From: Blastococcus aggregatus
Lineage (GTDB): Bacteria > Actinomycetota > Actinomycetes > Mycobacteriales > Geodermatophilaceae
Length of the DNA: 64,000 bases
Direction: 5' to 3'
Assembly (NCBI RefSeq): GCF_900221005.1
Contig: NZ_OBQI01000005.1
Coordinates: 434,001 to 498,000 of the forward strand
Shown here one piece after another: positions 18,157 through 27,382 of this stretch. Every line of letters starts with the position of its first letter. The stretch's first letter is position 1. The notes beneath the pieces are model-generated. The model had not been told where the DNA came from, searched no databases, and was given only the letters and a program-made list of their open reading frames with translations. A program made the translations under genes and the position numbers.

Positions 18157-19118
18157 CGACGCTCAAGCTGGCCACCGGCGCTCCCGGCGCACGCATCCTC
18201 GGCCTCGGCGCCTACCGCCCGCGCCGCCGGGTGACCAACGACGAGCTCGCCGGTGTCATGGAGACCAACGACGAGTGGATCCAGAGCCGGGTCGGCATCG
18301 CCGAGCGGCGCTGGGCCGACGACGACGAGACGCTGGTCGAGATGGCGACGGCAGCCGGCGGCAAGGCCATCGCCGCCAGCGGCCTGGCGCCCGACGAGAT
18401 CGACCTGGTCGTCCTCGCCAGCGCCAGCCTGCGCCAGCCCATCCCGGGCATCGGCCCGCAGGTCGCGCACCGCCTGGGCATCCCCCGGCCGGGGGCGATG
18501 GACCTCAACGCCGGCTGCGCGGGCTTCTGCTACTCCCTCGGCCTGGTCTCCGACGCGATCCGCGCGGGCTCGGCCCGCAACGCCATCGTCATCGGCGTCG
18601 AGCGGCTCACCGACGTCACGGACATGACCGACCGGTCGACGGCGGTGATCTTCGCCGACGGCGCGGGCGCGGCCGTGGTCGGCGCGTCCGACGAACCGGG
18701 CATCGGCCCGGTCGCCTGGGGCAGCGACGGCGACCAGCACTCCGCCATCGAGATCATCGACAGCGGGTACATGGCCATGGCCGGTCAGGCGGTCTACCGC
18801 TGGGCCACCACGAAGCTCACCGAGGCGCTGACCGAGGCGATGGAGAAGGCCGGCGTCACCGCCGCCGACATCGACGTCTTCGCGCCACACCAGGCCAACC
18901 TGCGGATCATCGAGTCGATGACCAAGCGGCTGGGCTTCGGCGAGAAGACCGTGATCGCCCGCGACATCGTGCGCTCGGGCAACACCTCGGCCGCCTCCAT
19001 CCCACTGGCACTCAGCGCGCTGATGGAGTCCGGCGAGGCCAAGTCGGGCGACCTCGCGCTCGTCCTCGGCTACGGCGCCGGTCTGACCTACGCCGGTCAG
19101 GTCCTGCGCCTGCCCTGA
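18153..19118 (+). CDS. fabH: Beta-ketoacyl-ACP synthase III
   Basis: A 321-residue KAS III that condenses an acyl-CoA starter with malonyl-ACP to begin each fatty acid chain. The catalytic triad is visible: Cys122 in NAGCAGFCYS, His in PHQANLRI (about residue 249) and Asn in RSGNTSAAS (about 279), plus the glycine-rich end GYGAGLTYAG. It starts at a GTG overlapping the fabD stop, with GGAGG inside the end of fabD, so it is translationally coupled. Actinobacterial FabH enzymes often accept branched starters; specificity cannot be read here. Confidence 0.96.
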   Translation: MTTLKLATGAPGARILGLGAYRPRRRVTNDELAGVMETNDEWIQSRVGIAERRWADDDETLVEMATAAGGKAIAASGLAPDEIDLVVLASASLRQPIPGIGPQVAHRLGIPRPGAMDLNAGCAGFCYSLGLVSDAIRAGSARNAIVIGVERLTDVTDMTDRSTAVIFADGAGAAVVGASDEPGIGPVAWGSDGDQHSAIEIIDSGYMAMAGQAVYRWATTKLTEALTEAMEKAGVTAADIDVFAPHQANLRIIESMTKRLGFGEKTVIARDIVRSGNTSAASIPLALSALMESGEAKSGDLALVLGYGAGLTYAGQVLRLP

Positions 19119-19175
19119 TCCGCCCCACCCCCAACTCCGGGACACCCTGTCCCGGCCGACGAAAGGACCCGCCGC

Positions 19176-19421
19176 GTGAGCAGCACCCAGGAGATCCAGT
19201 CCGGTCTGGCCGAGATCCTGGAGGAGGTCGCCGGTGTGACCCCCGCCGACGCCACCCCCGAGAAGTCGTTCACCGAAGACCTCGACGTCGACTCGCTGTC
19301 GATGGTCGAGATCGCCACCGCCGTCGAGGACAAGTTCGGCGTCGCGATCCCCGACGACGAGCTCGGCAACATCAAGACCGTCGGCGACGCCATCAGCTAC
19401 ATCGAGAAGAACCAGGGCTGA
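19176..19421 (+). CDS. acpP: Acyl carrier protein
   Basis: An 81-residue acidic protein with the phosphopantetheine attachment site DVDSLSMVE, Ser40 being the modified residue, and the typical four-helix ACP pattern ending IKTVGDAISYIEKNQG. It carries growing acyl chains for FabD, FabH and FabF, which flank it. The GTG start is preceded by GAAAGGA. It lacks the long C-terminal extension of mycobacterial AcpM, so this is a normal-length ACP. Confidence 0.97.
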   Translation: MSSTQEIQSGLAEILEEVAGVTPADATPEKSFTEDLDVDSLSMVEIATAVEDKFGVAIPDDELGNIKTVGDAISYIEKNQG

Positions 19422-19467
19422 CGCAGCCGACCCCCGGTCGCCCGACCGCCGCTCCAGGAGGAACAGC

Positions 19468-20703
19468 ATGAGCACGTCCGACGTCGTCGTCACCGGCCTC
19501 GGGGCCACCACGCCCCTGGGCGGCGACGTGTCCAGCACCTGGGACGCGCTGCTCGCCGGGCGGTCGGGGGTCAGCCGCATCACCGACGACTGGATCAAGG
19601 AGTACCCGGCCCAGCTGGTCGCCCGGCTCAGCACCGAGCCGTCCGAGCAGCTCGACCGGGTGCGCGCCCGCCGGCTGGACCGCAGCCAGCAGGTGGCCGT
19701 CGTGGCCGCCGAGGAGGCGTGGCGCGACTCCGGCGCCGGCGACGCCGGGGTCGACCCGCTGCGGATCGCCGTCGTCATCGGCACCGGCATCGGGGGCGCG
19801 CTCACCCTGCTCGGCCAGGACGACGTCCTGGAGGAGAAGGGCCCCAAGCGGGTCTCGCCCTTCACGATCCCGATGCTCATGCCCAATGGGCCGGCCGCCG
19901 CCGTGGGGCTCTCGATCGGCGCCAAGGGCGGCGTGCACGCGCCGGTCAGCGCCTGCGCCTCCGGCGCCGAAGCGGTCCGCTGGGGCCTGGACCTGCTGCG
20001 CCTCGACCGCGCCGACGTCGTCCTCGTCGGCGGGACCGAGGCGTGCGTGCACCCGCTGCCGATGGCCGGCTTCGCGGCGATGCGGGCGATGTCCACCCGC
20101 AACGACGAGCCCGAGCGCGCCTCCCGCCCGTTCGACAAGGCCCGCGACGGCTTCGTGCTCGGCGAGGGCGCGGCCGCGCTGGTGCTGGAGCGGGAGGACT
20201 CCGCCCGCGCCCGCGGCGCCCGGATCCACGCCCGGCTGGCCGGCGCCGCCGGTACCGCCGACGGCTACGACCTCGTCGCCCCGCACCCGGAGGGCGAGGG
20301 CGCCGCCCGCGCCATCACCGCCGCCCTGCGGGACGCCGGCCTGAGCCCGACCGACATCGGGCACGTGAACGCCCACGCCACGTCCACGCCGGTCGGCGAC
20401 ACCGCCGAGGCGGCCGCCATCCGCTCCGCGATCGGCGACCACGTGCTGGTCAGTGCCACGAAGAGCCAGACCGGTCACCTGCTCGGTGCCGCCGGAGCGC
20501 TGGAGTCGGTGTTCGCCATCCTGGCGCTGCGCGAGCAGATCGTGCCCGCGACGGCGAACCTCGAGAACCCCGACGACGACGCGAACGTGCAGGCCCTCGA
20601 CATCGTGCGCGGCGAGCCCCGTCGCGCCACCCTCACCGCCGCGGTGAACGACTCCTTCGGCTTCGGCGGCCACAACATCGCGCTGGTCTTCACGACCGCC
20701 TGA
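19468..20703 (+). CDS. fabF: Beta-ketoacyl-ACP synthase II
   Basis: A 411-residue KAS II (KasA-like) that elongates acyl-ACP by condensation with malonyl-ACP. The Cys-His-His triad is in SACASGAEAVRWG (Cys163), HATSTPVGD (about His 302) and KSQTGHLLGAAG (about His 338), with GFGGHN near the end. The ATG follows AGGAGGAA. The partner reductases and dehydratase are not in this operon, as is usual for actinobacteria. Confidence 0.96.
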   Translation: MSTSDVVVTGLGATTPLGGDVSSTWDALLAGRSGVSRITDDWIKEYPAQLVARLSTEPSEQLDRVRARRLDRSQQVAVVAAEEAWRDSGAGDAGVDPLRIAVVIGTGIGGALTLLGQDDVLEEKGPKRVSPFTIPMLMPNGPAAAVGLSIGAKGGVHAPVSACASGAEAVRWGLDLLRLDRADVVLVGGTEACVHPLPMAGFAAMRAMSTRNDEPERASRPFDKARDGFVLGEGAAALVLEREDSARARGARIHARLAGAAGTADGYDLVAPHPEGEGAARAITAALRDAGLSPTDIGHVNAHATSTPVGDTAEAAAIRSAIGDHVLVSATKSQTGHLLGAAGALESVFAILALREQIVPATANLENPDDDANVQALDIVRGEPRRATLTAAVNDSFGFGGHNIALVFTTA

Positions 20704-20744
20704 CGGCGGCCGCGACCCAGCACACCCCTTCCCGTGGAGGTCCC

Positions 20745-22157
20745 GTGACGACAGCGCCCGCCGCCCCGCTCCTGACCGCGCCGGACCCCCGCGACCCGGA
20801 GGATCGGCTGTCCCGGTTCTTCGACGAGGGGTCGATGGAGCTACTGGTCCCCCGGGACACCTCCGGCGTCCTGGCCGCCCGGGGACGGGTCTCGGGGAGC
20901 AGGGCGATCGCCTTCTGCACCGACGCCACCGTCATGGGTGGCGCCATGGGGGTGGACGGCTGCCGGCACATCGTCGACGCGATCGACACCGCGCTGCGCG
21001 AGCACGTGCCCGTCGTCGGGATCTGGCACTCGGGCGGCGCCCGGCTGGCCGAGGGCGTGACGGCGCTGCACGCCGTCGGCGAGGTGTTCGCGGCGATGGT
21101 GCGGGCCTCGGGCCGCATCCCGCAGATCTCGGTCGTGCTGGGCGCGGCCGCCGGCGGTGCGGCCTACGGGCCGGCGCTCACCGACATCGTGATCATGGGC
21201 CCGGCCGGCCGGGTGTTCGTCACCGGGCCCGACGTCGTCCGGTCGGTGACCGGCGAGAACGTCGACCAGGAGACCCTCGGCGGCCCGGACACCCACGGGC
21301 GCCGCTCCGGCGTCGTGCACGTGGTCACCGACTCCGAGCCCGCGGCCCTCGAGACCGCCCGGACGGCGGTCGACCTGCTCGCCGCCCAGGGGCACTTCAC
21401 CCCGGCCGCCGACGAGCCGGACGTCGACCTGAAGGCCCTGCTGCCGGAGCAGCCGCAGCGCGCCTACGACGTGAAGCCGCTGATCACCGCGGTCCTCGAC
21501 GAGCCGGGCCTGGAGCTGCACCCGCGGTTCGCGCCCAACGTCGTCACCGCGCTGGGCCGGCTGGCCGGGCGGACCGTCGGGGTCATCGCCAACAACCCGA
21601 TCCGCCTGGGCGGCTGCCTGGACTCGGCGTCGGCCGAGAAGGCGGCCCGCTTCGTGCGGATGTGCGACGCGTTCGGGGTGCCGCTCGTCGTCCTCGTCGA
21701 CGTGCCCGGCTACCTGCCCGGCGTCGGGCAGGAGTGGGACGGCGTGGTGCGGCGCGGCGCGAAGCTGCTGCACGCCTTCGCCGAGGCCGTGGTGCCGCGG
21801 GTGACCCTGGTGACCCGCAAGTCCTACGGCGGCGCCTACATCGCGATGAACTCCCGCTCGCTGGGCGCCACCGCGGTGTTCGCCTGGCCCGGGGCCGAGG
21901 TCGCCGTCATGGGCGCGAAGGCCGCCGTCGGCATCCTGCACCGCAAGAAGCTGGCCGCGGCGCAGCCCGGCGAGCGCGAGGCGCTGCACGCGCAGCTGGC
22001 CGAGGAGCACGAGCGGATCGCCGGCGGCGTGAACCGGGCGGTGCAGATCGGCGTCGTCGACGAGGTCGTGGACCCGGCCCACACCCGGCGCCGGCTGATC
22101 ACGGCGCTGGCCGCCGCGCCGCACGGCCGTGGCGCCCACGGCAACATCCCGCTCTGA
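20745..22157 (+). CDS. accD6: Acyl-CoA carboxylase carboxyltransferase beta subunit, AccD6-like
   Basis: A 470-residue carboxyltransferase of the acetyl/propionyl-CoA carboxylase family. The N-terminal half has the acyl-CoA-binding GGARLAEGV and GAAAGGAAYGPAL oxyanion regions; the C-terminal half has the biotin-binding DVPGYLPG, RKSYGGAYIAMN and AWPGAEVAVMGAKAAVGI. The GTG at 20745 follows GTGGAGG. At the end of the FAS-II operon its position corresponds to mycobacterial accD6, which supplies malonyl-CoA to the operon enzymes. The biotinylated alpha subunit is not in the window. A hairpin follows. Confidence 0.94.
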   Translation: MTTAPAAPLLTAPDPRDPEDRLSRFFDEGSMELLVPRDTSGVLAARGRVSGSRAIAFCTDATVMGGAMGVDGCRHIVDAIDTALREHVPVVGIWHSGGARLAEGVTALHAVGEVFAAMVRASGRIPQISVVLGAAAGGAAYGPALTDIVIMGPAGRVFVTGPDVVRSVTGENVDQETLGGPDTHGRRSGVVHVVTDSEPAALETARTAVDLLAAQGHFTPAADEPDVDLKALLPEQPQRAYDVKPLITAVLDEPGLELHPRFAPNVVTALGRLAGRTVGVIANNPIRLGGCLDSASAEKAARFVRMCDAFGVPLVVLVDVPGYLPGVGQEWDGVVRRGAKLLHAFAEAVVPRVTLVTRKSYGGAYIAMNSRSLGATAVFAWPGAEVAVMGAKAAVGILHRKKLAAAQPGEREALHAQLAEEHERIAGGVNRAVQIGVVDEVVDPAHTRRRLITALAAAPHGRGAHGNIPL

Positions 22158-22187
22158 GGCGGGCACACGGAAGCCGCCGTGCGGTCG

Positions 22188-22215
22188 CGGGAGCCGCGAT
22201 GCGCGGCGGCTCCCG
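22188..22215. terminator. Hairpin after the FAS-II operon
   Basis: Perfect 10-bp arms CGGGAGCCGC (22188-22197) and GCGGCTCCCG (22206-22215) with an 8-base loop, inside the 186-base gap between convergent accD6 and the DUF3145 gene. Further imperfect GC hairpins follow to about 22240. Confidence 0.6.
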
Positions 22216-22343
22216 GAGCCGTACGGCGGCTCTCGGACAGTGAAGAGGTCGCCCGGGTGCCGCTTCCCCGCAGGCACCCGAACGACCTGTTCCAGGCTAC
22301 GCCGCGACCCGCCCGGGGCCGAGGCTTCGTGCTCGATCCGTGA

Positions 22344-22844
22344 CTAGACGACCTGGTGCAGCCAGGTGACCGGGCTGCCGTCGCCGGCGTGCCGGTAGAT
22401 CTCGAGGTCGGCGTCCCAGGCCGCCCCGAGCAGCTCGTCGACCCCGTGCCGGAACGCCTCCGAGGAGGACGCCGTCGCCGCGAGGTGCCGCAACTGCTGC
22501 TCGCTGATCATGATGTCGCCGTTGGCGCTGGTCGGCGCACGGAAGACACCGTGGCCGGGCACGTACGACATGCGCTCGCCGTCGTTGCCGTGGCTGGCTT
22601 CCTCGGTGACCTCGAACCGCAGCATCGGCCACTGGCGCAGGGCAGCCACCAGCCGGGCACCCGTGCCCGGCGAACCGGTCCAGGCCACCTCGGCACGGTA
22701 GGCACCGTGCGCTGCGGGCTGTTCGTCCCACGACAGGGAGACCGGCGCGCCGACGACGCGTTCGAGCGCCCATTCGACATGCTGGCAGAGCGCCTTCGGG
22801 CACGCGTGCACGAAGACGACACCCTGGGTTGACCGTCGCTGCAC
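22344..22844 (-). CDS. DUF3145 family protein
   Basis: A 166-residue protein starting MQRRSTQGVVFVHACPKALC, with conserved blocks CQHVEWALERVVG, LRFEVTEEASHG and, near the C-terminus, AWDADLEIYRHAG. This is the actinobacterial DUF3145 family, of unknown function, typically about this size. The GTG start (22842-22844) is preceded by GGAGG. It is convergent with the FAS-II operon. The early cysteines C14 and C20 are worth noting but I have no role for them. Confidence 0.85.
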   Translation of the reverse strand: MQRRSTQGVVFVHACPKALCQHVEWALERVVGAPVSLSWDEQPAAHGAYRAEVAWTGSPGTGARLVAALRQWPMLRFEVTEEASHGNDGERMSYVPGHGVFRAPTSANGDIMISEQQLRHLAATASSSEAFRHGVDELLGAAWDADLEIYRHAGDGSPVTWLHQVV

Positions 22845-23238
22845 GGGGCACCTCCATCGACTCGATCGGTCTCGTCTTCCCCTACGGACCCATCGATTCG
22901 GTGACTGGCTGTGTTCGGCAGTGGCGGAGCAGGGCTCCCGCGAACAGTCTGCACGATGGTGACCCGATCGCGCCAGCCCGAGTGGTGCCGTTGTGCTGCA
23001 TGTGACTGAAGAGACGGGATCGGCCGCTTTTCGCTGGTCAGCGGCCATAGCACGAGTCTCGACCGCGCGTCTACCGGGTCCGGGGGCCTTCCGCACCCAC
23101 TGGCAGCGCCCCCACCGGGCCCGAGCGGACGTCCGGCGTGGCCGGTCCGGAAGAGCGTTGCATGCCGTGACGCAGAGTAGTCATGGGTGGCAACGCACAG
23201 TGGTACCGCCGGTACAGAGCGGCGTGTCGCCGGGTCGG
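22845..23238. other. Intergenic region without a recognisable gene
   Basis: This 394-base stretch is the upstream region of the DUF3145 gene and the 3' side of the GGDEF gene. The only structure I see is a small inverted repeat, GGCCGC (23022-23027) with GCGGCC (23041-23046). No convincing ORF, RNA or promoter could be identified. Confidence 0.5.
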
Positions 23239-24381
23239 TCAGGCGGAGAGGAGTGCGATCCGGTCGCCGCCGGCGGCCTTCGCCCGGTACATGGCGGCGT
23301 CCGCCCGGTGCAGCAGCTCGGCGACGTCCTCCCCCGGCTCCACGTCGGCGACGCCGACGCTGGCGGTGACGCCGCTGCCCGAACCGACGAGGGCTACCGC
23401 CTGCCGCAGGCGCTCGGCGAGCAACTCGGCGGAGAACGCCTCGGTCACGTCGGCCAGGACGGCGAACTCGTCGCCCCCCAGGCGGGCGACCGTGTCGGTC
23501 TCGCGGAGCACCCCGCCGAGGATCGACGCGACCGCCTTGAGCATCGCGTCGCCGGCGGCGTGCCCGTCGCGGTCGTTGACGCCCTTGAAGCCGTCGAGGT
23601 CGACCACGCAGACGACCGTCCGATGGCCCCACGCTGCGGCGTCGACGGCATCGGTGAGCCGCTCGAGCAGCGTCCGGCGGTTCGGGATGCCGGTCAGCGG
23701 ATCGGTCGAGGCGAGGGTCTTCTGCGTGCTGATGAGCAACTGCTGGCGCTCGTGGGCGGCCCACGAGTTCGCCGACGCCATCGTGCAGATCAGGGTGAAG
23801 GCGATCAGGACGGCGATGAAGAACGCGGCCGACGAGGTCAGCCCCGACGTCCCGAACAGCAGCACGTAGCCACCGGTCATGACGGTGCCCATGGCGAGCA
23901 CGCCGTAGGGCGGATAGGCCACGGCCATGTACGTCAGGGTCAGGAAGAGCAGGGCGTCCAGCGGGCTGGAGGCGCCGCCGTCGAGCCAGGTGGCGAACAG
24001 GATCACCGCGCTCGTGGCGAAGGTCCACAGGTAGAACATCGTCGGGCCGCGGTGGTCGCGCATCATCGCCGGCAGCGGCAGCAGCAGGATCGCCGGGACC
24101 GCGACGACGATGGCCACCGCCATGCCGAGCATCACCGGATGCTGACGTCCGGGCGAGTCGGTCAGGAGCGAGTAGATGGCGACGGCGAGCGCGCAGAGCT
24201 CGCTGAGCAGCACGCCGTAGCGCACGTGCCGGACCCAGAAGGCGACGCGGTCGTCGTCCGCGGCCAGCGGCCGGTAGAGCCCGTCGCGCAGCGCACCGGG
24301 CAACCGGCGGATCGCACCCGGTCGCCGGGGGCCCGCCGGTCCGCCGCGGGTGCGGCGGTCACCGGTGAATGCGCTGCTCAC
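23239..24381 (-). CDS. Membrane-bound GGDEF diguanylate cyclase
   Basis: A 380-residue protein. Residues about 40-200 hold six or so hydrophobic helices; residues about 215-378 form a GGDEF domain with DPLTGIPNRRTLLERL, the substrate/metal site VVDLDGFKGVND, and an intact active-site motif LGGDEFAVL. An intact GGDEF suggests real c-di-GMP synthesis. No RxxD inhibitory site five residues before GGDEF is evident (ETDTVARLGGDEF has a T-D-T-V arrangement). The GTG at 24379-24381 is the first start before the basic, pre-membrane region; no strong ribosome binding site supports it, so the N-terminus is uncertain. Confidence 0.88.
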   Translation of the reverse strand: MSSAFTGDRRTRGGPAGPRRPGAIRRLPGALRDGLYRPLAADDDRVAFWVRHVRYGVLLSELCALAVAIYSLLTDSPGRQHPVMLGMAVAIVVAVPAILLLPLPAMMRDHRGPTMFYLWTFATSAVILFATWLDGGASSPLDALLFLTLTYMAVAYPPYGVLAMGTVMTGGYVLLFGTSGLTSSAAFFIAVLIAFTLICTMASANSWAAHERQQLLISTQKTLASTDPLTGIPNRRTLLERLTDAVDAAAWGHRTVVCVVDLDGFKGVNDRDGHAAGDAMLKAVASILGGVLRETDTVARLGGDEFAVLADVTEAFSAELLAERLRQAVALVGSGSGVTASVGVADVEPGEDVAELLHRADAAMYRAKAAGGDRIALLSA

Positions 24382-24505
24382 GAGTGAGAAATCGACCGCT
24401 GAGGAGCCCGGCTTGACCGTCCTCACCCCGGCGGGTGAGCCGCCGTCCCGTGTCGGTGGCCGGCATCTCATGCCTGCGGGGCGGCGGCGTGGGTACGCGC
24501 CGGTC

Positions 24506-25399
24506 ATGGGACGACACCAGGGCATGGCCGACGCCGGACGCGAGCAGGTCCGCACGCGGGTGCTCGGCGCGTGGGACACGTTCATCGCCGAGGCCGAGCG
24601 GATCGACCTCGACCGTCCGTCCCGGCTGCCGGGGTGGCGCGCCCACGAGATCTGCGTGCACCTGGGCTGCTGGGACGACCACACGGCGATGGCCGACCTC
24701 GTCGCGTCCGCCCGCACCGGCGGCACCGGCACCCAGCCCGATCCCGATGCGGTGAACGCGCGGATCACCGCGGCGCACGCCGCGGCCCCCCGCGAGGAGG
24801 TGCTGGCCGCGCTCCGCCGCAACCGGGAGGCGACGGCCCGGTACCTGGCCGACGAGCCGGTGGAGCTCGACACCGCGCCGACCGTGTCGGTCGTCGGACG
24901 GCTGCCACTGCTCAGCGTCGTCCTCGGGCAGGCCTACGAGCTCGCCGTGCACGGGCTGGACCTGGTGTCGTGCGGCGCCGAGCCGCCGCCGGCCGAGGTG
25001 CTCCAGTCGGGGCTGGCGGCGCTCGTCGACGTCACCGGCGCCCTGGCCACGTCCTGCGGCATCACCGGCGGCGTCACCCTGGCGACGCCCGACGGCGGCT
25101 GGACCTTCGACGCCGACCCCGACGGATGGCAGGTCCGCCAGGTGCCCGGCGGTACGCACGAGGGCCCGGCGGTCGAGGCCTCGGCGGAGCTGCTGCTCGA
25201 GGCGGCGTCGGGCCGTACCAACCCGGTACCGGCCGTGGCGCGACGCCAGCTGAGGGTGCACGACGTGAGCGGCCTGCTCCAGCTGGCGCCGATCGTGCAG
25301 AAGGTGCCGGGCATCCCTGGCGGCCCGATCCTCCAACTGGCCGCGCGCACGGTGGGCGGTCCGGCGGCCGCGCTGGGCCGGCTGTTCAGGAGGGGCTGA
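24506..25399 (+). CDS. Maleylpyruvate isomerase-type (DinB-like, mycothiol-dependent) protein
   Basis: A 297-residue protein with the N-terminal four-helix domain of the mycothiol-dependent maleylpyruvate isomerase family: RLPGWRAHEICVHLGCWDDH near residue 45-65 provides the metal-ligand histidine pattern, and YELAVHGLDL near 150 adds the third. The C-terminal half (about 175-297) resembles the SCP2-like/MDMPI C-terminal domain. Members act in mycothiol-dependent metabolism or detoxification; the substrate is unknown. ATG 24506 is chosen; ATG 24524 is possible. It overlaps the convergent TVP38 gene by 14 bases. Confidence 0.75.
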   Translation: MGRHQGMADAGREQVRTRVLGAWDTFIAEAERIDLDRPSRLPGWRAHEICVHLGCWDDHTAMADLVASARTGGTGTQPDPDAVNARITAAHAAAPREEVLAALRRNREATARYLADEPVELDTAPTVSVVGRLPLLSVVLGQAYELAVHGLDLVSCGAEPPPAEVLQSGLAALVDVTGALATSCGITGGVTLATPDGGWTFDADPDGWQVRQVPGGTHEGPAVEASAELLLEAASGRTNPVPAVARRQLRVHDVSGLLQLAPIVQKVPGIPGGPILQLAARTVGGPAAALGRLFRRG

Positions 25400-26045
25400 C
25401 GCCGGCGCGGCGCCGTCGGACCCAGACGACACCGACGACCAGCGCGGCCAGCGGGAGCGCGACCGCGGCGGTGGCGCCGGAGACCAGCGCCGGGGCGGAG
25501 GCGCCCACCCCGACCTGGACGACGGTGCTCGGGATCAGGCCGAGCGCGGTGCCCGCGGCGTACGGCAGCAACCGCATGGCGGTCAGGCCCGAGCCGTAGC
25601 TGAGCACGACGAAGGGCACGACCGGGATCAGCCGACCGACCAGCAGCGGGACGAACCCGCGGTCGACCAGCAACCGGTCCAGCCGGTCCAGCCGGGGGCC
25701 GGCGAGCCGGGTGACGGCGGCCCGGCCCAGCCCGCGCGCCAACCCGAAGCTGAGGACGGCGCCGATCATGGCTCCGGCCAGGGCCACGAGGAGGCCGGGC
25801 ACGAACCCGGCGACGACGCCCAGCAGCACCGACACGGCGGTGCGCGGCACCGGCGCCATCAGCACGAGTCCGACGCCGACCACCATCGCCGCCCAGCCCG
25901 CTCCGCCGGCGTCGTCCAGGCGGCGCCGGACGTCGTCGACGTCCGGGACCTCCACCGTCAGCGCGACGACCAGCCCGGCGGCCAGCAGCAGCACGAGCAG
26001 TCCGGCGCGCAGCCAGGTGGTGTCAGCTTCCCCCGGCGCCCGCAC
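25386..26045 (-). CDS. TVP38/TMEM64 (DedA-like) membrane protein
   Basis: A 219-residue integral membrane protein with a VTT/SNARE-associated domain. The characteristic re-entrant motifs are visible: a first loop MAPVPRTAVSVLLGVVAG and the second GRLIPVVPFVVLSYGSGLTA followed by GTALGLIPSTVVQVGVG. Related DedA/TVP38 proteins are thought to support lipid scrambling or transport across the inner membrane. The start is a GTG at 26043-26045. It shares strand and orientation with the M23 peptidase gene 35 bases upstream, so it may be read from the same riboswitch-controlled transcript. Confidence 0.82.
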   Translation of the reverse strand: MRAPGEADTTWLRAGLLVLLLAAGLVVALTVEVPDVDDVRRRLDDAGGAGWAAMVVGVGLVLMAPVPRTAVSVLLGVVAGFVPGLLVALAGAMIGAVLSFGLARGLGRAAVTRLAGPRLDRLDRLLVDRGFVPLLVGRLIPVVPFVVLSYGSGLTAMRLLPYAAGTALGLIPSTVVQVGVGASAPALVSGATAAVALPLAALVVGVVWVRRRRAGVSPS

Positions 26046-26080
26046 CGCTCCATGATCCGGTACGGGCGGGCGCCGAGGCG

Positions 26081-27367
26081 TCAGCAGCTGCCGAGAGAGA
26101 TGCCACGCTGGCTGAGCCACGGCACCGGGTTCACGCGGTTGGCGTAGAGGCCGCCCTCGTGCACCTCGAAGTGCAGGTGCGGGCCGGTGGACTGCCCGCG
26201 GTTGCCGACCTCGGCGATCTGCTCCCCCGCGGCGACGGTCTGCCCGGGGCTCACGAAGAACTGGTTCACGTGGCCGTAGAGGGTGATCGTGCCGTCGCGG
26301 TGCTGCACCGCGACGGCGAGGCCGAAGCCGCTGGCCGGGCCGGCCTGGAGCACGACGCCACCCTCGGGTGCGAACACCGGCGTGCCGATCGGCGCGGCGA
26401 TGTCGACGCCGGCGTGCAGCGTGCCCCAACGGGTGCCGTAGCAGGAGGTGACACGGCCGTTGGCCGGAGCGGTGGCACCGCCGGCCGAGGCGAGCGTGCC
26501 GCTCCCGCCGCGGCTGGCTCGGCCGGAGGGCACGGCGGTGGTGGTGACGGCGTTGGCCGCGGCGGCGGCCGCCTCGCGAGCCGCCTGCTGGGCCTCCCAG
26601 GCCACGGCGGCGTCGCGTGCGCCCTGCATCTCGAGCAGGCGGATCTCGGCCGCCCGCAACTGCTCGGCCAGCCCGAGCCTCTCCAGCGCGAGCGTGTCGA
26701 ACTCGGCCTGGGCGCCGGACAACTGAGCCTCCGCGGCGGCGTGCGCCGCGGCGGCCTCGCCGGCGGCCCGGTCGCGTTCGGCGACGGACGCCTGCGCCGC
26801 CTGCTCGGCACGGGCCTGCTGCACCTGCACGGTCTCCATGACGCCCAGCGTCTCGGCCCGGTGGGCACCGAGGACGTCGAGCGTGGCGGCCTGCTGGAGC
26901 AACTCTGCCGGACCCTCCGCCTCGAGCAGCAGGGTCACGTCCCCGAAGGACGACTTCTGGCCGCCGCCCATGTAGGCATGGCGTCCGATCTCGGCGACGT
27001 CGTCCTCGGCCTTCTCGACGGCCTGCTCCGCCTCGGCGAGCGCCACGGCTGCGAGCCAGGCCTCCTGGTTGGCGACGTCGAGCGCGGCCTGTGCGGCCAG
27101 CGCGTTGCCGCTCGCCGCCTCGGCCTCGAGGGTCATCCGCTGGAGGTTCTGCTCGGCCTCGGCGACGCGGGCGCCGAGGGCGGCGATCTCCGCCGCGACG
27201 GCGTCGTGCTGCGTGCGCGCGGCCTCGACGCGGGCGTCGTCAGCGGGCGCGGCGAGAGCGACGGGTGCGCCGAGCAGTGCCGCGGTCAGGAGAGCGGTGG
27301 TGGCCAGCGTCAGACCGACGCGGCGGCGGGGCGAGATCGTGGTGGTCCGGTTGTGCCTGGTCGCCAA
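26081..27367 (-). CDS. Secreted M23 peptidase with coiled-coil N-terminus
   Basis: A 428-residue secreted cell-wall hydrolase. A basic n-region and signal peptide (GLTLATTALLTAALLGAPVALA, cut near residue 43) are followed by a long Ala/Glu-rich coiled coil (about 45-270), a low-complexity linker, then the M23 (LytM) domain at about 300-420 with HAGVDIAAP, YGHV and the zinc motif HLHFEVHEGG. The coiled coil resembles those regulating M23 and NlpC/P60 peptidases. I place the start at TTG 27365-27367, after GGAG, because upstream in-frame sequence is the riboswitch. It is expected to respond to c-di-AMP. Confidence 0.88.
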   Translation of the reverse strand: MATRHNRTTTISPRRRVGLTLATTALLTAALLGAPVALAAPADDARVEAARTQHDAVAAEIAALGARVAEAEQNLQRMTLEAEAASGNALAAQAALDVANQEAWLAAVALAEAEQAVEKAEDDVAEIGRHAYMGGGQKSSFGDVTLLLEAEGPAELLQQAATLDVLGAHRAETLGVMETVQVQQARAEQAAQASVAERDRAAGEAAAAHAAAEAQLSGAQAEFDTLALERLGLAEQLRAAEIRLLEMQGARDAAVAWEAQQAAREAAAAAANAVTTTAVPSGRASRGGSGTLASAGGATAPANGRVTSCYGTRWGTLHAGVDIAAPIGTPVFAPEGGVVLQAGPASGFGLAVAVQHRDGTITLYGHVNQFFVSPGQTVAAGEQIAEVGNRGQSTGPHLHFEVHEGGLYANRVNPVPWLSQRGISLGSC

Positions 27368-27382
27368 CGCGACTGTTCTCCA

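Noticed and set aside
23200-23220. GGTACCGCCGGTAC element near the end of the GGDEF gene
   Set aside because: It resembles the 7491 palindrome, but lies downstream of a gene, has a different spacing and no symmetrical flanks.
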